A program made the translations under genes and the position numbers. Source: Ilyonectria destructans (Eukaryota; Ascomycota; Sordariomycetes; Hypocreales; Nectriaceae). Taken from it: a DNA stretch of 64,000 bases. Location of the stretch: positions 1-64,000 of the forward strand of contig JAHEWK010000047.1 in the NCBI GenBank assembly GCA_020740775.1, read 5' to 3'. Shown in pieces: positions 1 to 10,354 of the stretch. Under the pieces are notes generated by a model. That model was not told the DNA's origin. It saw only the letters and a list, made by a program, of their open reading frames with translations, and did no database searches. Every line of letters starts with the position of its first letter. Positions within the stretch are counted from its first letter, which is position 1.

Positions 1-445
1 GAACGGGGCTACTTCTTCTGAGCCTGGCAAGCCGTCCAACGTAATGGAGGCTAAATGGTCCCAAAGCCTACTCTGCACACCAAGGCTGCTATTGTAGGGA
101 TGCTAAAGCCACATTGGCCCGTAGAAAAGAAGAGTTGATCAATGGATGGAAAGTAGGGTCAGACGGGCGGCTGTGACTGGGATGAGTGTCGAAGCAGTGG
201 GGAGAGGCACCTTGGAGAGGAGAAAATTAAGAGCCGTGGCACCCAAAGCAAGAACATTATGTGGTGCTACTCACTCCTTGACAAGGGCCAGGCCCATGAG
301 GCTCTGCATTGTCTAGCGGGGACTCTTCGCCTATAAGAGGAGTCACTGAGCATTTGCACATGTGGCCGCACCGCTACCATAGCAATGGGGTGGCGCCTAA
401 CATTGAGTGGCTTTTATCTTGCCCGGCACCGCATATTTAGTCGCC
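1..445. other. no gene seen
   Basis: No reading frame with recognisable protein character, repeat or RNA gene was found here. It is the upstream flank of the F-box locus. Confidence 0.5.
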
Positions 446-550
446 CTGGTGATGCTGAGACTCCTCTGAACTGATAATCTTAGCTTCATTCAATGCTCTA
501 CATCACGGCCGTCTAGTCAGTACCCGCGAGTATCCTCAAGCTCCCCATCG
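446..550 (+). repeat. duplicated F-box 5' region, copy A
   Basis: This stretch matches 4263-4374: GGTGATGC, then GACTCCTCTGAACTGATA, CTTCATTCAATGCT and GAGTATCCTCAAGCTCCCC recur in the same order. The copies differ by scattered substitutions, mostly transitions. It covers the upstream sequence and the first codons of the F-box motif. Confidence 0.75.
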
Positions 551-1008
551 AGATCATTTCTCTCCTTTGCGAGCTTCTTCACATTAATGAGCTCTTCGAC
601 CTTGGACAGACTTGCCGCGACCTCAGCTATATCCTGCGCGACGAAAGCATCTGTCGCACAGCTCTCCAGGTGAGCGGGGCCAAACTTCCCCTTGTCTGCT
701 GAAGCCTTTGCTAATGGCATTTTTAGAGGTTCAAGTTCTTGCCTGAAGCCGTTGAGGCGAAGGCACTAGATGCTCACGCGAGGGGCCTGCGGAGGCTTGT
801 CGAGAAGTGGAGTGCGGTTCGATGTGGAGAGTCCTATTTGGTCGCTACCGTGGCTATGGTTCAAAGCTACATCTATACTAACGGTGTCCTTTGCTATGTT
901 GCCCTGAAACCAAAATACCTCCAAATCCTTGACGTGCATCAGTCAGCAGAAAAGGAGCTGGTTGTGAAAATCCCCGAGATGCTGGATGGCTTGATTCTCG
1001 GGTCCTAG
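529..1008 (+). pseudogene. F-box protein gene without a start codon
   Basis: Exon 1 (529-669) encodes an F-box-like motif, with LPIEIISLLCELL followed by LFDLGQTCRDLSYILRDE. F-box motifs recruit substrates to SCF ubiquitin ligases through Skp1. Exon 2 (727-1008) continues RFKFLPEAVEAKALDAHARG and ends at a stop after about 94 residues. The intron 670-726 has GTGAGC, a GCTAAT branch site and TTTAG, phase 0. There is no in-frame ATG: a TAG at 514-516 lies upstream, and the position that is ATG in the paralogous copy (4345) is GCG here (526-528). It is either inactivated or uses an unseen upstream exon. The protein is short for a fungal F-box protein. Confidence 0.6.
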
Positions 1009-3344
1009 AGGCTAGATCTCGACGATTTCCGCCCTATGCACTATTTTCACGGCATTGCCTCTGCGTTATACAGGGTTTCTATATAAATACCTTTGGATAG
1101 TTACTCCGTATATAACTGATTCTAGTTTCCTCGGGCTTGGTTTAGCAGCCCATGCCCGCTCCACCTGGCTTTAGCGTCATTTACGTGTCTGATCCCAGTA
1201 ATCTTCATTGCAGTCTTCTCTGTGCTAAATACCCATGATCCCTGCCGCAAGGGTAATACGTTGGTTCTGTCATGTAGGCCCCATAGCGAGCAAAACCAGG
1301 GCGCAGCATCTGGACCCGTCTTTCATCTAAGCCCACCGGTACACTCTCCTTGACTAGGATGCTCCTCAAGAAAAACCACGGTGTAATTAAGGGGCATGTT
1401 TTCCGCAAATCCAAGCGTGGCTTGATGGGTCAATACAGCACCCAACCACTAGCAGGGAGTCTACCTCAAATTCGGGGCATAGGATTGAGAATTCTCAGTG
1501 AATTCGTTTATTAGAGAGCGGGGGCGTGCAAAGCCAGACATCCATATACACAGTGCATATAGACACGACGTGTAAGCCCAAGGAGCGGGGGCCAATGTTC
1601 TCGTCCAAGAGGACCGTTGAAAGGGTAGGGAGGTGTTTTCGTCGCAAGATCCGTTCGGTTGAGGGACAGCAGACTAGCAGACACTTTGCTTGCCCAGCAA
1701 GAATGGACGAAAGCGGTTGCATCCCCTTGCTAGGGCAAAAAATAAACACGGCTACAGCGATTCCTGGGTGCTGGAACAGGAGAACATTTCATCACCCACA
1801 TCCTGTTTTTGAGGACTGCTGCACCCAACCACCATCGGTAGCACTAAACCTTGTGCACAACTATCGACATCGACTACCAGCACAATGGTACCATGTATCA
1901 CTTTCAGAGCGGGCCCAACGGGTAGCTCTTCAATCCCGGAATATCAAAGATCATTCAGTTGGCAGGAATGTCTCGTAGTTGTTTGGCTCACACACTGACA
2001 GTCTCAATCTCTTCATCGGTAGCCGCCACCCGAACGCAAAGGAACGGCCGTCTCCTAAACACACTCCACCTAGGTAAGCCGTCTTGCGACACTCCTCCTT
2101 GTCACCCTAACGCCACTCGGCACCCAAACCAGCTAGGGAGGTTGCCTCTTTCCTCGAAGGATTGGGTTGGGCTAGCTTATCATAAGGACAGCCTCCTACC
2201 AACATACGACAAATACATCAGGACCACTCTGAAGGGTGTGTGTTGGCCTCCAACATCGAGCCGGCGTTATCTCCAGGTGGTTTCCGTGGCGCGCTCGGAT
2301 GTGAGTTACGCCGTTTCACCAAGTCGATAACAGGTCGTTCAACCCCAGTTTCTCACCGTAACGCTATGCATGTTGTATCACCACCCAAAACATAGCACTG
2401 TGCAGACAGGGACATTCCCGTGAGGATCTTGCATGGCACCTCCCTCCGCTAGCCCATCAGTCCCTGTTTCCCACCCTGACCGATCCCGCTTATGTCAATA
2501 GAGGTGTTGGCGCTTTCATACCCATGGTTCGTTATCCCTGCGATTCTCTCCGAAGAAGATCGGTCTGTCCACAAATACTCACCGCGTCAATGCCCCGGTC
2601 CAACAAGCCAACGCGCTCTACTGTATGTCCTCAGAACATCACAGTGACCTGCTGGCGTGCGGAGACCCCCGAGCCAAATACGCTAAAATAGCAGGGGCGT
2701 CTCCCATGCACTACGAGGAGATCCCACGGTACCCGGGCGCCCTTGTTCCCACGCATCGGATGGACCTCGTGGAGAAAGTAGTGAGATCGGCCACCAGGGC
2801 GGTCCTGCCCGTTTGGGGAACAACACCGATACCATACAGGGGGAGCGGGATACTCCCGCCAAGATGAAGCTCCTGGACAGAAGACACCCGGTTGTGATAC
2901 GTGCAAACCACCCCCCCCCGACTAACAAAGACGGATGGGGCTACGTAGCCCAAGTTCATTGCGGCACAAAACGAATCAACGGCATATTACCATTCAAGGT
3001 CAAATGGCTGCGTAAGCTAGCCACCCATGTCGCGTTTGCTCACTGCCAGCCGTATTTTCGCCATGACCAATCCGTAGCAGAATCTATAAAGTATCACTTG
3101 GGGACCATCTGAGACACGTGTGAGCGAATTCACGGCTTACAACCCTTAACCTTCGCTGTCTTCGCCTGAACTGGGGACTCGATCATTCCCTGTTACAACC
3201 AAGAACAACCCACACGGCCACCATCTCACTTAGTCTTTGGTTTACTCATTGTTGTGCAATTGCCGTCTTGGCTTTGAACTACACATCACCTTTGACCTTT
3301 TTTGTCATCTTGCCGATCGTATCGGCCTTATCGTGTCCACCACG
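1009..3344. other. no supported gene
   Basis: Several medium open frames occur on both strands (for example 1526-1978, 1959-2330 and 2813-3112 on the plus strand). None has a recognisable domain, clean splice sites or consistent protein character. Decayed repeat sequence is possible but not shown. Confidence 0.4.
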
Positions 3345-3974
3345 ATGGCCAGTCCATGGGACATCGTCGCAATATTACGGACTTCATCTACCGGGTTCTC
3401 GGATGTAATTTCCATCACCTCTACAGCTGAGGAAGAGCCCGACCGCCATCAGGAATATTCAGTTCGCGACATTTTGGCCGAACGGGAGGTGGACGGAAAG
3501 ACAGAATATCTCATCTATTGGGCCGACTCCCCTCTCTACGATAGTTCATGGGAGCCAAAGGAGAACGTGGACCAAGTCGTCGTGCACGCCGACTGGGAAA
3601 AGAGTAAACAGCAGGAGAGTCACCACTACAAATCACGTCTCGCCGTCGAGGCTTGGATCGAGGCTGTTGAAAATAGGATACACGACAAAATGAATCGTCA
3701 CGACGTACGAAACCAGCTGCGTGTGAAGCTAGGTCTCGAGCTGACTATATACGAGCAAACTCGCCAGGAGTATTTGGATGACTTCCGCAAGGAACTTCGG
3801 AGAGGTAAATATCAAAACCACCAAAGCTACGACTTGTGTGATGTGAGGCATAGCGATGGCCAGAGGGCTTCAAGCACTGGAAATGCGCGATACCAGATCT
3901 GTGTATTCATAGGTACATATGAGAGAGCTGTGACATATCGGGGTAACGGATCTTATCGGCTATTGCGGCAGTGA
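3345..3974 (+). CDS. chromodomain protein
   Basis: The ATG at 3345 gives 209 residues. A chromodomain lies at about residues 35-80: EYSVRDILAEREVDGKTEYL, then IYWADSPLYDSSWEPKENV, which is the beta-strand/aromatic-cage pattern that binds methylated histone tails. A basic helical segment follows (AWIEAVENRIHDK; QTRQEYLDDFRKELRRGK). The frame stays open 36 codons upstream of this ATG, but the earlier part looks non-coding. A GTAAAT at 3805 and an AG at 3912 could delimit an unproven intron, after which the tail would change. Chromodomains also end Ty3-type integrases, but no integrase, RT or LTR is visible nearby. A small stand-alone chromatin reader or a retroelement remnant are both possible. 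Confidence 0.6.
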   Translation: MASPWDIVAILRTSSTGFSDVISITSTAEEEPDRHQEYSVRDILAEREVDGKTEYLIYWADSPLYDSSWEPKENVDQVVVHADWEKSKQQESHHYKSRLAVEAWIEAVENRIHDKMNRHDVRNQLRVKLGLELTIYEQTRQEYLDDFRKELRRGKYQNHQSYDLCDVRHSDGQRASSTGNARYQICVFIGTYERAVTYRGNGSYRLLRQ

Positions 3975-4262
3975 AGCTTTTCCTTTGTTCTAGTCAATAG
4001 CTAGTTGGAGCTTAAGATGCCGGAGCATCTGGAGCGTCTCAGCCGTCCGAGGCCATCCGAGGTCATCGTCATTTTCCTCGTCTATAAGACCGACCCAAAG
4101 ACCCTCAATAGATAGGAAGAATATCAAGAGCTTTTCACCCACATGATCTTATCCATTTACCTGACGCAACAGAGAGCGACCTCTTAAGTATATTATATAG
4201 GCACACAGAGCGACCCCTTCAGCGGCCTTTTCTATCGCCAAGACTTTCGAAAAAGTACTAAC

Positions 4263-4403
4263 CCGGTGATGCCTAGACTCCTCTGAACTGATACTCCAAG
4301 CTTCATTCAATGCTTTTTATATCATAGCTGTCCAGTCAATAGCCATGAGTATCCTCAAGCTCCCCATCGAGATTATTTTTAGAGGTTCGAAGTTATAATG
4401 GAG
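4263..4403 (+). pseudogene. truncated second copy of the F-box locus
   Basis: This copy repeats 446-550 and keeps an ATG at 4345-4347 followed by SILKLPIEII. It then jumps directly to TTTTTAGAGGTTCGAAG, the 3' end of the intron plus exon 2 of the first copy (compare 719-735). About 170 bases (most of the F-box exon and the intron) are missing. The sequence at the junction fits loss between two short ATTT tracts. The remaining frame stops after 17 codons. Sequence beyond 4403 no longer matches copy A. Confidence 0.7.
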
Positions 4404-6383
4404 AATACCATCGTGACCGCCTGTAGTTGGGCTTGTTTACCTCGATAGGGTGAGGCCTCTTGACATATTTGGAGATATCTCGTCATTTCCGAAACTTGTT
4501 CATTGCGTAGTGCATCCAGCAATGCGACAAGCATAGGCGCTGAAGGAAACAGTATGACTATCGGTACTCGGGGGATCGGTCGGGGTCGAAGTGGCAGCGG
4601 GTAATCGGATTGGGGGGCCTCGAAAGTCTCTCTTGGACTTGGATAGACTAGAGGAATCTATAAGTGAAAGGCTTCGGAAGAGGGTGGACTTTGGGACTAA
4701 CCGGATTCGTGGAACGAGTTCCCTTCGCTCAACTTTAGCTACCACATTGACGACACAGTTGCCCACTTCGTGCTTGGTTTGGCGACCTAGCCTTCATCGC
4801 TGACTAGGACTTCTGCAATCTAGTTAGGCACGTCACATCAGAGGGATAGAGAGCAGACTGGCAGAAGCCGGCCAGGGAAGCAGACTAACTGGCATCTGTC
4901 AAACCGGATCTCTGATTTGGTCTCACTGCCTTTCCCGGAGGCGGGGGAGGTGGCGACGGACACGATGGTAAGGGCGAGGGGGTCGAGAGGTGGCGTGGGA
5001 AGATAGTGGCCAAGCAACTGAGTATCGAGGACAAAAGGACGGAGAAGAGGCTGCGATGACAGCTCCGGAGGTTGTCGTTGATGTTATTGTCGATAATTGG
5101 TTCGACGGCCTGTATCCTTGCGATGCAAGAGATTCCCGGTGTTGCACAGATACCCGGCGGAGATACGAGGGGAGTCAACAAGAATGTTGCAGTGGTGGGA
5201 AGGAGCGAAATGGTTTCGGCGATGACGTAGGATGGATTCACGATTGACTTTGGGTGAGAGCGAAGTCTGGTGTCGGCCGGCACGAATTGCTGTACAACGG
5301 TGAGTCGAGGAATATGATTGAATGGTAGGAGGCGGCGCGTACTGGTCGAGGTTATCCTATCGAGATCGATGAGTGTCGAGATCCGTTGTTTAACGGATCA
5401 ATGGCTATTCCGATCCATTGGTGGCTGGGATGTGGATGTCTTCTTGTCAATAGCTTCCGCTGGTTAACGCTAGTCTTTTTCTCCATTAATAAAACACAAT
5501 ATGCTCATTTCAACAATGAGAAACCGATCGTGCTAGGCAGCGGCTTGGTGATGCGCTTGGGTGGAAGATCGAAGCATGGGGTCGGTTAGCCAACTCAGGC
5601 AAGATTCAATGTATGTTGAAAGCTCGAAAACGACGAAAGAGAAAGTTGGATGTCCTAGACTCTGCGCGTAAGGATTCCTTGCGCGGGTGGCCACGGGGAG
5701 GGGGGAATTGGGGCTCTGGACTGGCCCTAGTGTGCATGAGGCAGGAGAGGTGTTGATTGCACCTCGTTGACCCTGCACCTACCGTCTATGACCCCTGGGA
5801 TCAAGGTGAGACAGTGCAGTTAGCACGGAGTACCATGGCCAACTCCCCATTATCACCACATTAGCCCTGGAGCACGGGCTGGTTTTGAGCCCCTGCTTTC
5901 CCTCAGCGAAGTACACAAGTCAGGACACCATCGCTGCATCGCAGAGCGCGGCCCTTTTCTAGTCTCGCACCAGCCACCTTCTCGCACTCGGAGTAGAACT
6001 AAACTCACCTTTCACCACCAACACTCCCAAGCACACTCTTGTCTCTGTTCGATTGAGATAACGACACTTGCTGCTATCGAAATATCACCCAGAGGGATTG
6101 AGGCCTGAGCTTGATTCCCACGACCAGCCAATCTCCGTTCGACGCTCTGCACAATTGACTGGATAATTCTTTGTGTCAGCGATGATCCGCCACTCAACTT
6201 CAAAAATGCGATGATCCCATAATCCCACTGGATGGTAGTGTCACAGCTCGCCATATATGCTTCCGACATGGCACCAAAACTTCTTCGTAAGGGGATGCCC
6301 TCCGCTTATGAATCCAATAGTAAGATTTCCCTTGTATATACACCGGGGTTGATCTCATTACTGCTTCTTTCCCGAGCGCTTAT
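4404..6383. other. no supported gene
   Basis: Open frames at 4591-4803, 4885-5283 and 5533-5778 lack domains and look like chance frames. A short frame from an ATG at about 6259 (reading MAPKLLRKGMPSAYESNS) precedes the zinc-finger/SET gene and has a GTAAGA after it, but no acceptor joins it in frame. Confidence 0.4.
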
Positions 6384-9026
6384 ATGGCTGACAACATGGA
6401 AGAAAAAACATTCAGGTGCGGTACTTGTGGAAAAGAGTTAAGCCGAAAGAGCCATCTCAACCGTCATATGAAGACTCACACTGGTGGTAAGTTTTCCATG
6501 CACACCTGATCTGATCCAATGACTGCCGCTTTCCCGAGCGCCTCAAAGCTGATAACAAAGAAGAAAAACCGTTTGAGTGCAAAAGGCGTCGCAGAGTGCT
6601 CCACCGAAGCGACCATCTCGACCTTCATATTAAGAAATGCAAAGCGACACCGTATGTCGATGGAATTGGCCAGGACCAGAGTGACTTGGACTCTGACGTT
6701 TCCGGTTCAACCGATGAGCGTACCTCGACAGCCATAGATGCAATGCCGGACGGTGCATCCTATGATACATTTCCCAAGCCGGATTATCTCCAAGATGCAA
6801 CGGCTCACATCATCGACTCGACTAAGGCCACCGAAGGTCTTGTTCTGAGGTCGGCTCCAGTGAACAAGGGTAGGGAGCCGCGTGAGAGATCATTCGCTAG
6901 AGCGTCCACTGCCTCAACGGTAGTTGATCCGCCAATACTCTCCACGTCTCATGTTTCTCTGGCCACTATACCTCTCGAGGCCGAATCTCAGCCAGCTGAC
7001 AGCGGCTTTCACAGCAACGACGACGAATCTACTCCACCACCTATATCAACAGACATAGAGGCTACAGACCTGCTCCCGAGCGATAGCGGCCGCTCTCTCC
7101 CTCCAGCTAAGGGACCCAAGCTTTTCACCCGCTATGAAGATGTTACTAAAGAGGCTTGTGAAGGCTTTAAACTCATGCTCGAGTGTACCTATCTCACAAC
7201 GGCCCTTGGGCGCGCGGTTGAACCTGTACAGGATTGTTATTGCAAGAAGTACAAGCGTACGCCCTCCCTACTCCCCTGACATGGTCGCGGGCCGCTAACT
7301 GGGTTGTCTTAGGCAATTGTGGAGAGGATTCTGGCTGTCTCAACCGAATAACCAAGATCGAGTGCTCCACTGCTGGGAATTGTGTCAGACAATGCCTGAA
7401 CCAGCGATTTCAGAAGCGAAAGTACGCCAATGTTTCGGTCATCAAAACAAACAAGAAGGGATTTGGAATCCGCGCAGAGCAGGTTTTAAAGCTCGGTGAC
7501 TTTGTGTTGGAGTATGTTGGCGAGGTCATCGACGAGCTCACCCGCGGCCAGCGGATGGTCCAATACCACGAGGAGAGCATCCAACATTTCTTCTTTATGT
7601 CACTGAAGAACGGCGAGTTTATCGACGGAACTAAAAAAGCCAACATCAGTCGCTTCTGCAACCATTCATGTTACCCGAATTGCTATGTCGACCAATGGGT
7701 CGTTGGCGATAAAGTTCGAATGGGGATCTTTGCTATGAGAAAAATTCAGGCCGGGGAAGAATTGACCTTCGACTACAACATGGACAGTGATCAACCCTGC
7801 TATTGTGGTGAGAAAAATTGCAGAGGCAGTCTCAGTGGTAAACTAAAAAGAAAGGGCCCTGAACATCAGCAAACCCCTCTTCCCAAGAAGGCGCGGCCCG
7901 GGGAGATTAAACCCCCCGAGAAGGCGATGGAAACCGGGAGAAAACCACTGCCCAAGAGAAAGATCCCGCCCAAGGAGCCGACACAACCACCCCCAAAGAG
8001 AATAAAATCACTCAACACAACGCCCAAGAAGACAAGGAACATCCCGCCCAGGAAGCCGACACAACCCGAGGGACCAAGAGATGGCTTATCACAGCCGGGT
8101 TTGAATGGCGTTTCGTCTCCGACAACTCACGACGACATGGTCGATCCAATGCCCGGTTGGGTTTTTGTATACCGGGATACATCAAACTGCTCTGCAGTTC
8201 TTCTTCTTCCATATCAACGCCTTGATGAAGTTGGTGTGCCCGGTACTCTCAACAGCCTAGGCCTGCTAAAGGAGATACCTAAGTGTTATAAATACGACAG
8301 CCGGACTGGGGAATTTACCTGGGAAGAAACGTACGACTACAATGGAGAAAACGTATTGGAGCGCGAGCTCCCCGTCATTTTCTTTGACGACAACGGACTC
8401 TCAAGTAGAGCTGCCTGGGTAGCAGCCAAAAGCCTCTTTCACTACAGCGTGGACGATCCCACAGTATCATCACACACGTCGGTTCAGTCGTTCCGGATGA
8501 GCGCACGAAATGTGATGTCTTCATTTGGGGAAATCGGTAGTGGTAAGTCATTTTTACGAGATCCAGATAATAAACCCACCGTGAATATTGCTAATTATTG
8601 ATACTAGATGTTGCAGCAAAGCCCATATCTGAGACAGATCGGGACAAACCGCATGTATGCGATTGTGGCAAGACCTTCGAATTGGAAGTCCAACTTCGCA
8701 GACATAAAGTCAGCCATAGTGAATCAAGGCCACACGTATGTGATTGTGGTAAGGACTTCAAATTGATAAACGATCTTCGAAGACACAAAAAGATTCATGA
8801 CGGAAAAAAGCCATACTCATGCGGAATGTGTGACAGACAATTCAACCGGATGGACAACCTTCAAGCCCACGAACGCAATCACACAAAGCAAAACCTATAC
8901 CAATGTCCGATATGCTCTAAACTATTATCAAACCGATCTAACGGCCTGCAACATCTACGAACTGTCTGTCTGAGAAAGGCTGAGCCAGGCTCTGCGACAC
9001 TCGACTGGGGAAACAAGCTGGGGTAA
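6384..9026 (+). CDS. C2H2 - SET - C2H2 histone methyltransferase-like protein
   Basis: Four exons, 6384-6486, 6549-7256, 7313-8542 and 8608-9026, total 2460 nt, i.e. 819 residues in one frame. All introns are short with GTAAGT or GTACGC donors. N-terminus: one good C2H2 finger ([20 protein letters not shown]) and one degenerate finger. Residues about 260-308 form an AWS domain ([16 protein letters not shown]). Residues 309-425 form a SET domain with [13 protein letters not shown], the NHSCYPNC cofactor motif at about 387 and EELTFDYN. A post-[13 protein letters not shown] lies at about 433. The order resembles Set2-type H3K36 methyltransferases. A Pro/Lys-rich linker and an unrecognised region follow, then four C2H2 fingers (about 698-802). 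The first two C-terminal fingers have C-x-C instead of C-x2-C. All SET motifs look intact. DNA-targeted lysine methylation is an inference. Confidence 0.85.
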
Positions 9027-9630
9027 TGTTCTCAGACCTGGAGAGAAATCAAACCGGGCTATTGATAAGCAATTTTTTTGGTAAGCACATGGTAGTGAGC
9101 AGTAGGTCACGTACCTGCAGGAACAAGTAGTATTCAGCTGCGACACGAGGGTTGCTGATGCGAGATCTTGAGCAGCCGGCCCCTTCCGCCCCGTGCGTCC
9201 CCCGCGGGCGCCGGCCCTCAGAGGGATGGACTGCTTCGCTATTCAATGCAAGTACGAGAGCTGGCAAGGGAGTTGGAGGGTATTATTGCTATACATCAGT
9301 GGAGTGTCCATTCCCTCTTGCCGTAGTGGCGAAACAACAACTGCCTCCACGGTCTTTGGCATCCTCGGTTTGGTAGCTCAAACGCGCTCGTTGTTCTGTT
9401 CAATTACCCACCGTCCCTCGTGTCTCATCGTACTGCTATTCAGTTCTGGTACTTTGCACAGTGTGCTGCTTAAAACACTAGCAGGGTCGCTTCATGGATC
9501 ATCCTTCTAGGTGGCCTTGATGTGCCGTCCCACACGGGGAAGGGATTCTCTCCGGTCGGCTGACGTACTATGACTTGGTATCAGAAATGCGTCAATGCTC
9601 CGGGTACAACTACGACCAGGTAGTTGACTG
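9027..9630. other. no gene seen
   Basis: This is the 3' flank of the SET gene. Small overlapping frames at 9152-9510 have no recognisable content. Confidence 0.4.
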
Positions 9631-9812
9631 AGGTCGGTACCTGCCAACAAGCGGATTCCTTCGGCTGGAGTGCACGGTCTGGTGGCTCCGGGACAAGAGG
9701 AATAACTTCCGTCACCCGAGAAAGATTGCTAGACAAATGAAAACCCTGCCACTTTCGCGTCCTAGTTAGCCCCCTGTTCCATCCACCTTTCCCGTAGCAA
9801 CACCCTTCTTCC
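9631..9812 (-). repeat. dispersed repeat family 2, copy A
   Basis: Read on the minus strand, it shares TGACGGAAGTTAT, the CCCGGAGC...CCGGACC region and TTGGCAGGTACCGACCT with 19624-19800. Both copies translate through a similar peptide (VTEVI.L.PE.PD), so it may derive from an old coding or repeat unit. Confidence 0.6.
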
Positions 9813-10219
9813 AAGGTGTCTTTTTAAAATGTGACACGCCTGTTCAACCCCTCACCCCTACAGCGGCCCCTGTTGATGCTCCGTGCAATGAACAGTACCG
9901 AATCCGAGTGCAATCATCTCTAGGACAAGGGGTTCTTGTGACGTTGACGCTACTCCAACGCTAGCGGGTAGATGGTAGGTAGACTCCAGGGTTCCCGCGC
10001 CTGTCCGCCTTGACCCAGGGCCTCCTCAGCCTCATCCACTACTCTCTATTCTCAGTGCGCGAGTCCAGAATCACCCATCCCCCACACCTGTGCACACCCG
10101 TAACACCAGGCATCATGCCCCCTGTCTTGTCGCAGGAGATCCAGTACGCGTTGGGCGGCACGATGGCGTACGGCTGGCCGGCGCCAACAGCGAGTAACCC
10201 TGTCTTGGGGTGCTGCATG
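9813..10219. other. flank of hAT element, no supported gene
   Basis: A frame from an ATG near 10115 (MPPVLSQEIQYALGGTMAYG) runs up to the hAT terminus at 10220 and could be a truncated exon. No domain is recognised. Confidence 0.3.
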
Positions 10220-10239
10220 CAGACTTCTCAACAAGCAGT
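10220..10239 (+). repeat. left terminal inverted repeat of the hAT element
   Basis: Twenty bases beginning CAGACTTCTC pair perfectly with 13979-13998. Confidence 0.85.
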
Positions 10240-10354
10240 ACTGATTGATAAGGCCTATACTGATACTGATTGATTGATTACTATGTTTACTGATACTGAT
10301 TGATTAGCTTATCAGTAAGTGGCAAGACATGCTGCTGTTGCAACGATCTTCAGC

